The position numbers and the translations under genes are program-made. This document shows, in pieces, positions 20,970 through 31,715 of a stretch of DNA of 64,000 nucleotides; positions within the stretch are counted from its first letter, which is position 1, and the number at the start of each line of letters is the position of its first letter. Origin of the DNA: Onchidella celtica (taxonomy: Eukaryota; Mollusca; Gastropoda; Systellommatophora; Onchidiidae); contig OZ007581.1 in NCBI GenBank assembly GCA_963931925.1, positions 16,796,450 through 16,860,449 on the forward strand. Direction: 5' to 3'. The notes beneath the pieces were generated by a model. It was not told the DNA's origin and made no database searches. It saw only the letters and a list, made by a program, of their open reading frames with translations.

Positions 20970-23246
20970 TGCGTGAACGATGCCATCTTGTGGGACGACA
21001 ACATGGAGGAGGCTTTCTTCCACACGGTGGATTTCCTCGATGCCTGTGGCAGGAACGGCGTTATCTTCAACACCCCGCCCAAATTTGGATTTGCCTTGAC
21101 GACGGCACAATTTGCAGGCTTTGAAATATCCCCAACGTCGGTCAGCCCATGCCCCAAATCCATCGAGGCGATTCGATACTTCCCCACCCCTCGGAATATC
21201 ACTGATATTCGCAGTTGGTTTGGGCTGGTAAACCAAGTATCCTACGCATTTGCATCCGCACCACGCATGGCCCCATTCAGATCCCTCCTGAAACCAGGTG
21301 CCCGATTCGTCTGGACAGAGGAGTTGCAGGAGGCTTTTGAACAGTCTAAAGCCATCATCATCAGTGAGATACAAAATGGAGTCGAGATTTATGACAAAGA
21401 TCTCCCTACTTGCCTGGTCACAGACTGGTCACGAGAAGGTATCGGATACTGGCTACTTCAAAAACATTGCACTTGTACCTCCAACCAGCCACTCTGCTGT
21501 AAGTCAGGATGGAAGGTCACATTGGTCGGTAGCCGATTCACCTCAAGTGCAGAGTCCAGATACTCGCCTGTAGAAGGCGAGGCCCTGGCTATCACGGACG
21601 CCCTGGATAAAGCTCGTCACTACGTCCTGGGCTGCCCCGACCTCACCATAGTTATGGACCACAACCCACTGGTCAAACTCTTCGGCGACAGGGCACTCGT
21701 GGACATCCCAAACCCTAGATTACTGTGCCTCAAAGAGCGATCCCTACGTTACAGATTTAAGATCAAGCACATACCTGGCGTCCGTAACCGAACGGCCGAC
21801 GCCCTCTCACGTCACCCTGTTGGAGACCCCAGCACAGACGAACCATGTGAAGGCAACCCCTCAGTGCATACGACCTTCCTATCAACCACCCGTGTCCTCG
21901 ACCCTCGCCCAAATAAGACCTGCGTACCTTCCCACCAAGACTCCGACCTCACACAATCAGTTACATGGCGTGACGTGCAGATTGCCACAAACAACGATGA
22001 CTCCATGCTCCAACTTCGCATGCTGATAGAGGAGGGAGCCCCTGACAAACGCGAAGACTGGCCTGAGGACACACACCATTTCTTCAGATTCAGAGAAGAT
22101 CTGTCATGCTTCGATGATGTGATCCTGTATTGCGACCGGGTCGTGATCCCTCATTCCCTCCGCGACAGAGTTTTACAATCCCTCCATTCGGCTCACCAAG
22201 GAGTCTCTCACATGACATCTCGGGCGGGGAGCTCATTCTTTTGGCCCGGCATGACCCCAGCAATTGCAGATCTCCGAACACGCTGTAATGAGTGCAACAG
22301 AATGGCCCCATCTCAGCCAAACGCCCCACCTACCCCATCTAAGTTGCCTGTCTACCCCTTTCAATGCATAGCTGCAGACTACTTCACATTCAAGGGCAAG
22401 AACTACGTGGTTGTTGTTGACAGGTACAGCAGTTGGCCGATTGTAGAAATGGCAACTGACGGAGCTGCTGGCCTCATTGCTTGCCTTCGCCGTATTTTCG
22501 TGACATATGGCATCAGTGAAGCACTCGCCTCGGATGGGGGCCCCCAATTTACCGCCAATTCCACCCGGCAATTCCTCAGCAATTGGGGTGTGACACACCG
22601 CCTATCTTCCGTGGCATTCCCCCACAGTAATACACGCGCTGAACTTGCCGTGAAAACGGTCAAGCGCATACTGGTCGACAACACTGACCAAAATGGATCA
22701 CTGAACACTGACCCCTTCCAAAGGGCCATGCTACAGTACCGAAATACCCCGGACCCAGACTCCAAACTATCCCCTGCCATGTGCCTGTTCGGACGTGCCA
22801 TACGAGACTTCATCCCGGTTCACCCAGGCAAATACGAGCCCCACCCCACGTGGAAGTCAACTCTCCAGGACAGGGAGATTGCCCTAAGGAACAGACATAT
22901 GAAAATTCACGAGCAACTTTCTGAACACACACGCCACCTGCCGCCGTTGCGTGTGGGCGATACAGTCCGCATACAAAACCAGGTCGGGCCCCATCCCACC
23001 AAGTGGGATAAAACTGGATTTGTCGTAGAGGTACGCCAATTTGACCAATACGTTATACGGGTGGACGGATCCGGCCGGGGTCACCCTCCGCAACCGGAAA
23101 CTCCTCAGGAAGTACCTACCGGCCGTACCCAGGCCCCCCCCCCCCCCCGTCCCAGTGCTTCCAGCAGCCAAGAAAGAAATTCGAGGAAATTTGTCCGGGG
23201 CGGCGTCCCCCTGAAGCCGAAGAAAAATTTTAAAAATAGAGGGTAA
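20970..23246 (+). pseudogene. pol: pol, part 2: RT C-terminus, RNase H and integrase
   Basis: The frame continues directly after the TAG. The first residues are CVND, where related elements have CVDD or YVDD, so the first catalytic Asp is replaced by Asn (codon AAC at 20976-20978). RNase H follows with TDWSREGIGY, EGEALAITDAL, MDHNPLVKLF and TADALSRH. The integrase has an HHCC zinc-binding region (HSAHQG ... RCNECNR), the DDE residues in IAADYF, ASDGGPQF and NTRAELAVKTVK, and a GPY/F-like end (KWDKTGFVVEV). After VIRVDGSGR the frame is lost at GGGG near 23074-23077, again one G too many; the following 50 residues of the ORF are probably not the natural ones. As written, the RT is expected to be inactive. 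Confidence 0.85.
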
Positions 23247-24003
23247 AAAATCAAAATCTGAGCATGTTGTAGGGCCAATCAACATACTTCACTTCAGACT
23301 AGCTAGACCCCTCACAAAAATGTACTAGAGATAGAAGTAGGCTATTAGAAGTCACAGTCTCTTTATACAGTATAAAGTCTAGCATAGTTAAACTATTAGT
23401 AAAAACCAAGCACAACTCACAACAGTACACCACCAGTCTCGGATTTAAGTATAAATTGCATGTGCATCCATAATAATATTATATGAAGACAGATGAAGAG
23501 ATCTCCAACAACCAGCAGGAACTGTCACTCACTGCAGTAACTAGTACTAGTAACTCAAACTGGAACAAAAATAAATTCCTCACTCTAGACTCTAGACAGT
23601 CTAGCATGCATAGGCCCTAGTATTAGTACAAGTATAGGGGCAGGGCATAGGGTCACAGGAAGATTCTTGCAAGTCACTATCTTCATTAAAGAACAAAGCC
23701 ACCATCATGTTTTGTTTGCTGTTTGATCTCAGAGTAGAAAAACTGCGTCTCTTTCTTAGTTAGTCTTGTCGTCTCGCCCACTCTTTTGTGGCCGGCGGCC
23801 TCACCTCTCTCTCTTGAATCGGTCTTATTCTTAACTAATAATAATTTAGTCAAAACTAAGTATAACACCAGGAACTACATTCCGCATGAATAAACAAACA
23901 GGAAAGAAAACTATCCTCTAGATCTAGATTAAGACTAGGCAACTAGAAAAAAAAAAATTCAACGATGTCCACAAACTTCAACTAAACAAAGAAAGTAGAA
24001 TAT

Positions 24004-24478
24004 CAGGATTGCCAGGTACGTTTTACGCTTGGGAGCCAGATCCATTACGCTAGGGAGCCAGGAAAGAGCCAGATTTTGTTTTTCATTTTTTTTTTTACAA
24101 TTCTTCTTTTTCGTACACCTTTAGACAGCTACCCCTGTCAGTCTAAAGTCTAACGAATAATGCAGTGTCCCGCAGATCCCTAAGTGCCGTACAGTTTCGT
24201 GTGTGCCTGGGTGGGTGTGGGCCATATTTCACTTCTGATTGATTGGTGTTCGGGATAGGCATTAAGCAGATGTTCTACTGTTTAATCTACCCATTAAATT
24301 CAAGAAAATACTACTGAAAGAGCTAGAAAGAGACACTAGAAACGTTCGTAGTCTATGAATATTGATAGAAAGCCAGAAAAAGAGCCAGAGCCAGAAAACG
24401 AAATTTCGGAGCCAGCTATGTTCCAGAGAGCCAGATTTCTGGATTCTGGCACCCAAAGAGCCAAACCTGGCAACCCTG
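24004..24478. mobile_element. 475-bp element with hAT-like ends and GAGCCAG repeats
   Basis: The ends CAGGATTGCCAGGT and ACCTGGCAACCCTG form a 14-bp inverted repeat with one mismatch. CAGGGTTGCCA-type ends are common in hAT elements, but the flanking 8 bases (TAGAATAT and GAGTAGAT) match only loosely, so the class is tentative. The heptamer GAGCCAG occurs about seven times within it. It belongs to the 1.5-kb block (about 23250-24825) lodged between the integrase and the Pro-rich tail of the retrotransposon. Confidence 0.55.
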
Positions 24479-24828
24479 GAGTAGATCCTGCTACGGTCGG
24501 GTATTGATGAGGAACCGTCAACGGTTACTAGTATAAGTAACGGGGACTCGGGTATCAATTAATTCCACTGTTGGCTTTATTAGCTACAGCTAGTAACCGC
24601 TCAGCACCCGCGGTAATATAAGTAAATAATACCCGTTCACGACGTGTAGTACAAACATGTTATTCAAGTGTGACCGCACGCATCGACGACAATATCCGCA
24701 AATCGCCGAATATCGTAAATCTTGTACGTTTTATACTGTGAATTTTGCGGATCGAGAGGAATTTTGCGAAACTTGCTGAAATTTCGCGATTTGCGGATTT
24801 CCGCAAATTTGCGGATGTCTGGAAGCAC

Positions 24829-25214
24829 TGCGTCCAGAAGACCCGTGAGCCCGCCACTCATATTGCTCGTCCAGTGCCAACGAGACCAAATGTCCCAGCC
24901 CCATCACCCAGACGCCCCGAGCCTCCTCCACAGCTGGCACCGTCAACCCCCAGGCCAGATGGGTCACGCCCACAAGACATACATCCAGTGCCTCCCCTGC
25001 AGTTGACACAAACTCCCCAGCCCTATGACTAGTATGAGCCAACCCATCCCGACCCGCCTATGTTAGCTGTCAATGACACTCCCATTTCCGATACACCTGA
25101 CAGTACCAAAGCCCAATCCCCAAACGATACTCCTACTGTGACAGGAAAAGCCAATAGAGTACCAACTATGCTCCACAGACTTCAGTCATATAACAAACCT
25201 AGCCTTGCAGAATA
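24829..25214 (+). pseudogene. Pro-rich tail of the retrotransposon pol, one in-frame stop
   Basis: The frame reads through VPTRPNVPAPSPRRPEPPPQ and PQDIHPVPPLQ to TAG at 25030-25032, then continues in the same frame through YEPTHPDPPMLAV and ends with TAA at 25212-25214. Pro-rich, low-complexity tails are usual after integrase in this lineage. It is separated from the integrase by inserted repeats. The assignment rests on composition and position inside the element. Confidence 0.45.
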
Positions 25215-25321
25215 ATTATTAATAACATTTTGATGCCCAGTTTTTTAGTATTATGTTTAGTGTCAAGTTAAATCATTTGTTTTGTCAGTCCTCCACACTG
25301 CGTTCAAGGACTTGGGGGGCA

Positions 25322-25431
25322 TATAGAGTAATGATTTCATTTCCTTTGTACCAATGATTCTTTGTTCCTTCTTTCCAGAATAAACGACGATCATTGTGAT
25401 CATCCGCTACAAATAGACTGAGTCTTATTTA
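25322..25431 (+). repeat. 3' LTR (110 bp)
   Basis: It is identical to the 5' LTR across all 110 bases by eye. It is preceded by the purine tract ACTTGGGGGGCA and followed by CATAG, the target duplication, after which the interrupted piggyBac-like copy resumes (TAAGGGTGACAGG). Confidence 0.9.
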
Positions 25432-25676
25432 CATAGTAAGGGTGACAGGATAAGATAAACGCGAAAATAGTGTGGAAAAATAAAAACATGAAAAAAACGA
25501 TAGTCGCGGCAACCAAATAAATAAAACACGAGGAGCAGCATTGCTATACAATTATTATTGGCCTCCCGCAGGACCCAGTTTGCAATTATATGTAGTATAC
25601 AATATTGGCCTCGCGTGTTGTGCGAGGAGGCCAATATAGTGGCCTCCAGCAGGACGAGGGTTAAAATGGTTACAAA

Positions 25677-27182
25677 CTGGCAATTAGGAATCAAGAACAG
25701 CCCAATGGCATAAACTGTAACCCATCTACACTGCCACCCTTAATCCAATCACAGAGACTAGAGTAGAGTGTAACTTTTACTCATATTTGTTTTGCTATTC
25801 CCATCCCTGTCCTACATGGAAACCTCATCTTATCCCTTACCTATCCCTTACACTTTAACACAACAAAATGAAATTCTGTAAAGAATTGTAAACGTTTTGG
25901 GTGACCGGGAGGCGGGACGTACAGAACCTGTGAGGATTTCCAAATTCAAATCTGAATCATAGTGCTAGGTAAAAACTCACAACTGTGACAACACAGCGAG
26001 AAGCCTAGCGGATATTTCCTTTGCTTCCCCACGTCAAAATTACAATGGTTGGTGAAAATATTATTTGATAAGTCCTCACAGTCGATTTTTTCATCTGATC
26101 ATGACCACAGCAAAGAAGGGAATGTCAAATCATTAGCGCTACTTCCAAGATTCGCATGTGATACAGTCTTTGTTTATCATAGGCTAGATCTAGATCTAGT
26201 ACAAAAGTAGTAAGGGTACTGCGCAATGTAGTTGCGCATATCGCTTAGAATAGTTAAAATAGAATAATTTCTTTATCTTCACCACTAAATCACGGACATT
26301 TAAGATTATTGAATATTTTTTAAAGAAATTCTAAAATATTTCAAAATGATATGTACCTCCTAGATCTTCTGACTTCTGAATGTTGTGAATCTCAATTTTA
26401 TTATAAACACCATAAGGGTTCGAACGACAGCAAGAGCGCCCTCTAGTTCCTTCTTTTTCCAGCAAGCAAGGCTTGTAGCATGGTGGGTGAAATGTGAAAG
26501 CGTGGTTATCATTATTCGCTTTACCCCATAATTTCAATTTTAAATTTATGTGTATGTCACTATCAGGTTCAAATTAGTACCATTTTCAATAAGGCAGCAC
26601 CTTAGAACGTGTTAGAAATATACTTGGTGTGCTAAAATACTAAATTTCAAGATGCCATGTGATGGTGGACCCATTCTACAGCGAATGGCCATGCCCATTG
26701 ACGGCATTGTCGCATTGACTATGGAATAACATTATTTTATGACATAGTCGTGTCGTTCACCAGTAGATCTTCATAGGTTTCAAGCCATAGACGGCAGTTA
26801 AACTCATCAGCAAATTTTAATCTTTTTTGTGCAGGAGAATATCTAGATCTAGATAGCCTAGATCTATATCTAGACGTCTAGATCTAGACTTAGAATCTAG
26901 AGTCCAGATCTAGATCTAGACTAGATCTAGTTGCCAAAGTAATGTAAGGCTGGTGCCACATGGACTGTTCTTAATAGAGTCGCATGCCCACATATGAACC
27001 AGTAGCGGGGTGCCCTCATTGTAACCACGGGAGGAGTAGCCTACCTTACTCGAGCGCCACTTGATAGATTGATAAGTAACGACGTGAGGGTCTAGTCAGT
27101 TTGTATCATCGAGGCCGTAGGCCGATGTTTGTCTGGGCAGTAGTCAGATTGACATATCAGGGAAAGCCCCAGGGGTAGGCCC
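25677..27182. other. No confident gene; short palindrome-rich stretch
   Basis: Only short ORFs without recognisable domains are seen. A possible minus-strand exon (26357 to about 26440) is mentioned with the broken host exon. At 26836-26936 the sequence is almost entirely made of overlapping AGATCTAGATCT/CTAGATCTAGA words, which are palindromic. A CCCACATATGAACCAGTAG segment near 26988 resembles the ends of the element at 29830-31010. Confidence 0.5.
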
Positions 27183-29602
27183 TAGCTGGTCACATCTTAG
27201 ATTTAGTGATCATCAAACAAACCTTGAGCACCTTCACCAACACCGCCGTCCTAGAAAAACTCATTTCGGATCATAAAACCATCGTAGCCTACTCGATATT
27301 GATTTCGCAAAGCCAAATATCATCAAAAAAGTTGTGTCGTCCAGAGACATAAAAGGTATCGACATCAATGCCTTCAAGACGGAAATGGCCAATGCTCTCG
27401 AGAACTTTGAAGGCGACATCACATCTTATAATAACATCCAGCAAGATCTACTACAGCGACATGCACCTATCAAGACCAGGTCAATCTCCAACAGACCGTT
27501 CGCTCCATGGTACACCCTAGATTTCAAAGCAGCCAAAGCAGAATGTCGCAAAGCAGAAAGGAAATGGTTAAAGACAGGTCTTACAGTCCACAAGGACATT
27601 TTCAAGCACCAGAAGAACAAATGGAAATGTGTTATTAAACTTGCAAAAAAAGACTTCTATGTCACTAAACTTCAAAATTCTACATCTTGTAAGGAACTTT
27701 TTAGTATTTGTGATGAACTCACAGGGAAAAGAAAGGGAACACCCCGACCCACAATTTACGAGAACAATTTGTTGCCCAATGTTTTTGCTGATTATTTTGA
27801 TAAAAAAGTTACAACTATCCGAGAAAATCTTGACAGTTTTGATGCCATTGATCATTTTGATGAGTTTCAGGGAAATCCTATAGACACTTTTGGTGTTGTG
27901 TCGAATGAATCTGTAAAATCTATCATCATGGCATCGCCATCAAAATGTTGTGACCTCGATCCTATTCCTACATTTTTGGTTAGATCTTGTATTGATGAAC
28001 TGGTTCCAACTATTACAAAAATAATAAACAACTCTATTTTAAGTGGGTCTGTCCCTGATTATTTTAAAACAGCCTGGGTAACACCACTTTTGAAAAAAAC
28101 GACTCTTGATCAAAACATGTTGAAAAATTATAGACCCGTCTCAAACCTTCCTTTTCTTTCAAAAATCCTTGAAAAGGTGATATTACAACAACTAATGTGT
28201 CATTTGAGAAATAATGACCTGTTGGAACCATTTCAATCTGCTTACAGAAGTAACCACAGTACTGAAACTGCACTATTAAGAATCATGAATGACATATTAG
28301 TAAAGGCAGATTCTGGAAATATTACTCTGCTAAATTTGTTGGATCTATCAGCAGCGTTCGACACCATCGATCACGAAATCCTGCTCAGAAGGCTAGAAAC
28401 ATCGTTTGGAATCAGAGGGGTCGCCCTTAAATGGGTCGAATCTTACCTGTCAAATCGCCACCAATTTGTTGTAACCAACAAAATAAGATCTTTTTCTTAT
28501 GCGCTTCAGTATGGCGTACCACAAGGCTCAGTGCTTGGTCCTATTTTGTTTACTATCTATACTATTCCACTTGTACATGAAATAAAGAAATTTAATTTAC
28601 AATATCATTTCTATGCTGATGATACCCAGCTCTACAGTTCTGCCTTGCCATGCGATGTTGACAGCCTTCTGCAGCAGGCTGGAAACTGTATAACAGAAAT
28701 TAAAAGCTGGATGAACCAAAACAAACTGGCACTAAATGAGGATAAAACTGAGGTTATTTTATTAGGCCGTGAGCGGGTTCTGCAAGAAGTGGACAGAACT
28801 GAGATGATAATTGGCACTAATTCAATAGAAATTTCAAAAAAAGTAAAAAACCTAGGGGTTTACATTGATTCAAATCTTTCTATGTCATCTCAGGTTAGTC
28901 ACCTCATTCGTATTCTATACATGGAAATCTGGAAAATTATTAAAATCAGACATCTTATTTCAACTGAAACTGCGGCTGTTTTAGTAAATTCTTTTGTACT
29001 TTCAAAGCTTGACTATTGCAACTCCCTTTTGGCTGGAATTTCACAAAAAAATATTAGAAAACTCCAAATTGCTCAAAACAATGCAGCGAGACTTGTTTTG
29101 AAGAAAAAGAAAAGAGATTCAGCACTGCCACTTCTGCAGAGTTTGCACTGGCTGCCAGTCGAGAAAAGAATAATGTACAAATTGTCATCCATTTGTCACA
29201 AATGTGTCAATAATACTGCTCCATCGTACCTAGTTGATTTAACTGATTACTATGTTCCATCTCGTCAACTAAGATCATCATCCGACACTACAAAATTGAA
29301 AGTACCTAAAATGAATCTGTCCACTGTAGGAGAAAAGTCCTTTTCATTTCTTGGCCCTACCATCTGGAACACTCTTCCAAAGACAACCAGGGAAATTAAT
29401 GACATTGGTTCTTTCAAACGCCATCTGAAGACCCATTTCTTTCAGACAAACTAGGCTAGGTGTTTTTCGGCAGCAACAATAGTAAATATTTTTGAATTTC
29501 TTTTGTGTGTGCGTGTGTAAGAGTTTGTTAAAGCGCCCAGAGCTTGTCATCGACGGGGTTGGGCGCTATATAAATGCAATATATTATTATTATTATGTAT
29601 CA
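27183..29602 (+). mobile_element. 5'-truncated L2-type LINE
   Basis: The left part (about 27190-27290) still encodes the end of an endonuclease (GHILDLVI ... KLISDHKTI), and there is one frame change near 27285-27300 before the long ORF. The 3' end reads GGGCGCTATATAAATGCAATA followed by (ATT)n at 29560-29602, the ending typical of L2/CR1-related LINEs. No target duplication was identified. Most of the endonuclease is missing. Confidence 0.75.
27334..29454 (+). CDS. LINE reverse transcriptase, L2 clade
   Basis: The 706-residue frame is open throughout. It contains RT motifs in order: NYRPVSNLPFLSKILEKVI, EPFQSAYRSNHSTETALL, LLDLSAAFDTIDHEILLRRL, YGVPQGSVLGPILFTIY and the catalytic FYADDTQLY. 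The C-terminal part has LSKLDYCNSLLAGI, LQSLHWLPVEKRI and ends in GSFKRHLKTHFFQTN, the standard L2 ending. The listed start is simply the first Met after the frame change; the natural protein started upstream with an endonuclease. The catalytic Asp pair is intact. The element is nonetheless 5'-truncated, so it is unlikely to move on its own. Confidence 0.85.
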   Translation: MSSRDIKGIDINAFKTEMANALENFEGDITSYNNIQQDLLQRHAPIKTRSISNRPFAPWYTLDFKAAKAECRKAERKWLKTGLTVHKDIFKHQKNKWKCVIKLAKKDFYVTKLQNSTSCKELFSICDELTGKRKGTPRPTIYENNLLPNVFADYFDKKVTTIRENLDSFDAIDHFDEFQGNPIDTFGVVSNESVKSIIMASPSKCCDLDPIPTFLVRSCIDELVPTITKIINNSILSGSVPDYFKTAWVTPLLKKTTLDQNMLKNYRPVSNLPFLSKILEKVILQQLMCHLRNNDLLEPFQSAYRSNHSTETALLRIMNDILVKADSGNITLLNLLDLSAAFDTIDHEILLRRLETSFGIRGVALKWVESYLSNRHQFVVTNKIRSFSYALQYGVPQGSVLGPILFTIYTIPLVHEIKKFNLQYHFYADDTQLYSSALPCDVDSLLQQAGNCITEIKSWMNQNKLALNEDKTEVILLGRERVLQEVDRTEMIIGTNSIEISKKVKNLGVYIDSNLSMSSQVSHLIRILYMEIWKIIKIRHLISTETAAVLVNSFVLSKLDYCNSLLAGISQKNIRKLQIAQNNAARLVLKKKKRDSALPLLQSLHWLPVEKRIMYKLSSICHKCVNNTAPSYLVDLTDYYVPSRQLRSSSDTTKLKVPKMNLSTVGEKSFSFLGPTIWNTLPKTTREINDIGSFKRHLKTHFFQTN

Positions 29603-29829
29603 TCTCTTTTAGTTAGTTTCTGGTCTTTGGCGCTCGAGTACGGAACTCCTTCCGTAACCACTACTTTCAGTAAAGCAGTGAGTCTATGATGTTTCTTTCA
29701 CTTCCACATTGAAGAGTAGCCTAACCCCTCCTTTGTGGGAGTTCAAGAAGCCAGGCTCATATTCAAGCTTTTGCACTTTCAGTGATTTTTTTTTTTATTG
29801 AGAGGAACCTACTTACCTAGCCCAGTGGG

Positions 29830-31010
29830 TCCCCCATATGAACCACGGTCCCTCTAATGAACCAGTGCCTACCCACATATATGAACCACTCTGAATGTGA
29901 CCAACGTTTGCACTGTAGTCTAGGCTAAGCCTTGTTTCTTTTCAACAATGTAAAAAAAATTATCATTTAGTCTGGAAGAAAGAATGTTTATACATGAGGA
30001 AAATTTTCTACTGGTTACAGATACTGAACAAATTGATCCCTATATAAACCACTGACTGAAGTGGTTATCAAATTGGAAATACAAACTATCCACACACTAC
30101 TCCATATAAACCACTCTGTAGGGACCTAGCCCCATACAAACCACCCATCATGATTATTAAAAAGAGATATAGGCCCTCATTTAAAGCACATTTGACATGC
30201 CATCACTTAGGTTATTCAAACAATCTTTACAGTAGAAATGAGCCGGTTCATCTGGGGACCAGTCACTACCCCATATAAACTACTCTGTAGGAACTTTGCC
30301 CCATTCAAACCACCCATGGTTATGAAAAAGAGATGGGCCCTCATTTAAACCACCGTTGTTTTATGCCATTACTAAAAGTTATTCAAACAATCTTTACAGT
30401 AGAAATGAGCCGGTTCATCTGGGGACCAGTCACTACCCCATATAAACCACTCTGTAGGGACTTTGCCCCATTCAAACCACCCATGGTTATGAGAAAGAGA
30501 TAGGCCCTCATTTAAACCACCCTTGTTATATGCCATTACCAAAAGTTATTCAAACAATCTTTACAGTAGAAATGAGCCGGTTCATTCGAGGACCAGTCAT
30601 AAAATATGTGTACCCCTTATGAACCACCCTGTTTGCCAACCCTCTCCTCAAAGGAACCAGCAAAATATTTGTAGGATATGACAGAGATGCCTATTCTTAG
30701 TAACCAGGTCACTTTCATGCTTAAATTAGCACAAGAGAAATGCATTTTTGACCTTCTACCTGTCGCGGAGTATTCTTATTGTAAAGCAAAGATGGTGGAC
30801 GGGTTCGAAAAGTTACCTCGATTCATAAGTTTCACTGCCAATCAGGGCAACACAATGCAAGCTTGAGTTAAATGTTGATCACAACTCACAATCGGGGATC
30901 TTGGAATGCTTGTGGAAACGGTCAAAAATACGAAATTTGCCTTTAGAAAACAGCAGAAACGAAATAAATTTCGGGTGGTTCATAACTGGGACTGGTTCAT
31001 ATAGGGGCAG
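29830..31010. mobile_element. TIR element built of GAACCA motifs with an internal ~168-bp tandem repeat
   Basis: The left end CCCCCATATGAACCACGGTCC and, inverted, the right end CCCCTATATGAACCAGTCCC are similar and bound about 1.18 kb. Inside, three units of roughly 168 bases run from about 30100 to 30600, each with CCATATAAACCACTCTGTAG, CCCTCATTTAAA and GAAATGAGCCGGTTCAT. Motifs (A)TGAACCA and ATAAACCAC recur throughout. A minus-neutral 62-residue ORF at 30678 has no recognisable domain. The class is unknown and no clear target duplication was found. Confidence 0.5.
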
Positions 31011-31715
31011 ATATCTCTAGATATCTAGATCTATTATATTTTTTATCCATGTCTAAATTATCAGGTAAAAATGCAGTTCAGCCCCCTATTTTTCTGTGCA
31101 TCCATGTTTCGCTATTCCTAGCAAAAAAAAACAACTCCCGTAATGGTTCACTTTCCAAATTGCGGGGCCCGGGGGTATATCCTTGATTTAGGTCTAGGGA
31201 AGCGGAGCCTCTGCCACTAGCGAGTTAAGTCTTCTGTAGGGATGTTTTATAGTAAAGTCCCATTACTTTGCCATTTTGTGGACCATGCGAAAACAGGCCT
31301 ACCAGCTTTTTGAATAAAATAGGCAGGGTGCAAACTTGATTGGGTAGCCGAAACACATGACCGATGACCTGCACAGGAAGATTTGCAGAGCTAAACTACG
31401 CCTTTACCAATTATCATTCACTAATAAATCTAGACTAGACTGGATCTAGATCTAGATTTAATTTAATTAACGCACCGCTTCTCGGCAATGTATGAAAACC
31501 AGCATTTTTTCACACCGCTTTTTCCGCAAACGCATTGTTGTGACTATACTTCACTTTTGCCCGCTGGTTTATAAACGATACAAAGGAGCCGAGGCTTACA
31601 CAGAGTCACAAATCTTCACTTGATTAGTTGATCTCGTCAATCGTCAGTCTTCACTGATTCATTTGCGAACGGCAGCATACTCAATTTTAAAACTTGAAAT
31701 TTCACCAGTTTTGTT

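Larger units (their letters stand above)
18289..25431 (+). mobile_element. Gypsy-type (Ty3-like) LTR retrotransposon with 110-bp LTRs
   Basis: Two identical 110-bp LTRs (18289-18398 and 25322-25431) flank gag and pol. CATAG at 18284-18288 and 25432-25436 is the 5-bp target duplication. The interrupted host sequence is confirmed by the related, empty site near 17005-17020 in the other piggyBac-like copy. A purine tract (ACTTGGGGGG) precedes the 3' LTR. The order is gag zinc fingers, protease, reverse transcriptase, RNase H, integrase with a GPY/F-like end, then a Pro-rich tail. No envelope gene is seen. The pol frame is broken at several points, and 1.5 kb of other repeats sits between integrase and the tail, so this copy is not functional as it stands although its LTRs are identical. 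Confidence 0.9.
17379..25660. mobile_element. Non-autonomous piggyBac-like element, copy 2, split by an LTR retrotransposon
   Basis: TTAA lies at 17375-17378 and 25661-25664; the element ends are CCTTCGTCCCG and CAGGACGAGGG. Without the 7.1-kb retrotransposon (18289-25431 plus one 5-bp duplication) it would be about 1.13 kb, the same as copy 1. The two copies share TTGAGTGAACTCGTC, GGGATAGCCAGC, AGCCAGTCAGCCGATCGTTC and the GGCCTCC-rich right side. It is more diverged at its ends than copy 1. Confidence 0.8.
15975..25676 (-). pseudogene. Unidentified host coding exon split by two piggyBac-like insertions
   Basis: Three non-repeat pieces, 25676-25661, 17378-17247 and 16115-15975, flank two TTAA-bounded elements. 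With each element removed and one TTAA kept, the pieces join into one open frame that runs from a good splice acceptor (CTAATTGCCAG at 25676/25677) to a TAA at 15975-15977. About 88 residues are encoded, with segments such as IRLRNDSVLYNFGSADDKS, VFEKLLKLVNKNGK, KKEFIFQFHSPSGFGTADT and KTKENAIECLHISV. That the frame is kept across both insertion points argues that it was real coding DNA. I do not recognise the family. A possible upstream exon ends at 26357 (donor GGAG/GTACAT) in a compatible phase, but that is weak. As it stands the exon cannot be translated through. Confidence 0.55.

Noticed and set aside
20652-21374. 240-residue minus-strand ORF
   Set aside because: It is the antisense shadow of the reverse transcriptase region of the retrotransposon.
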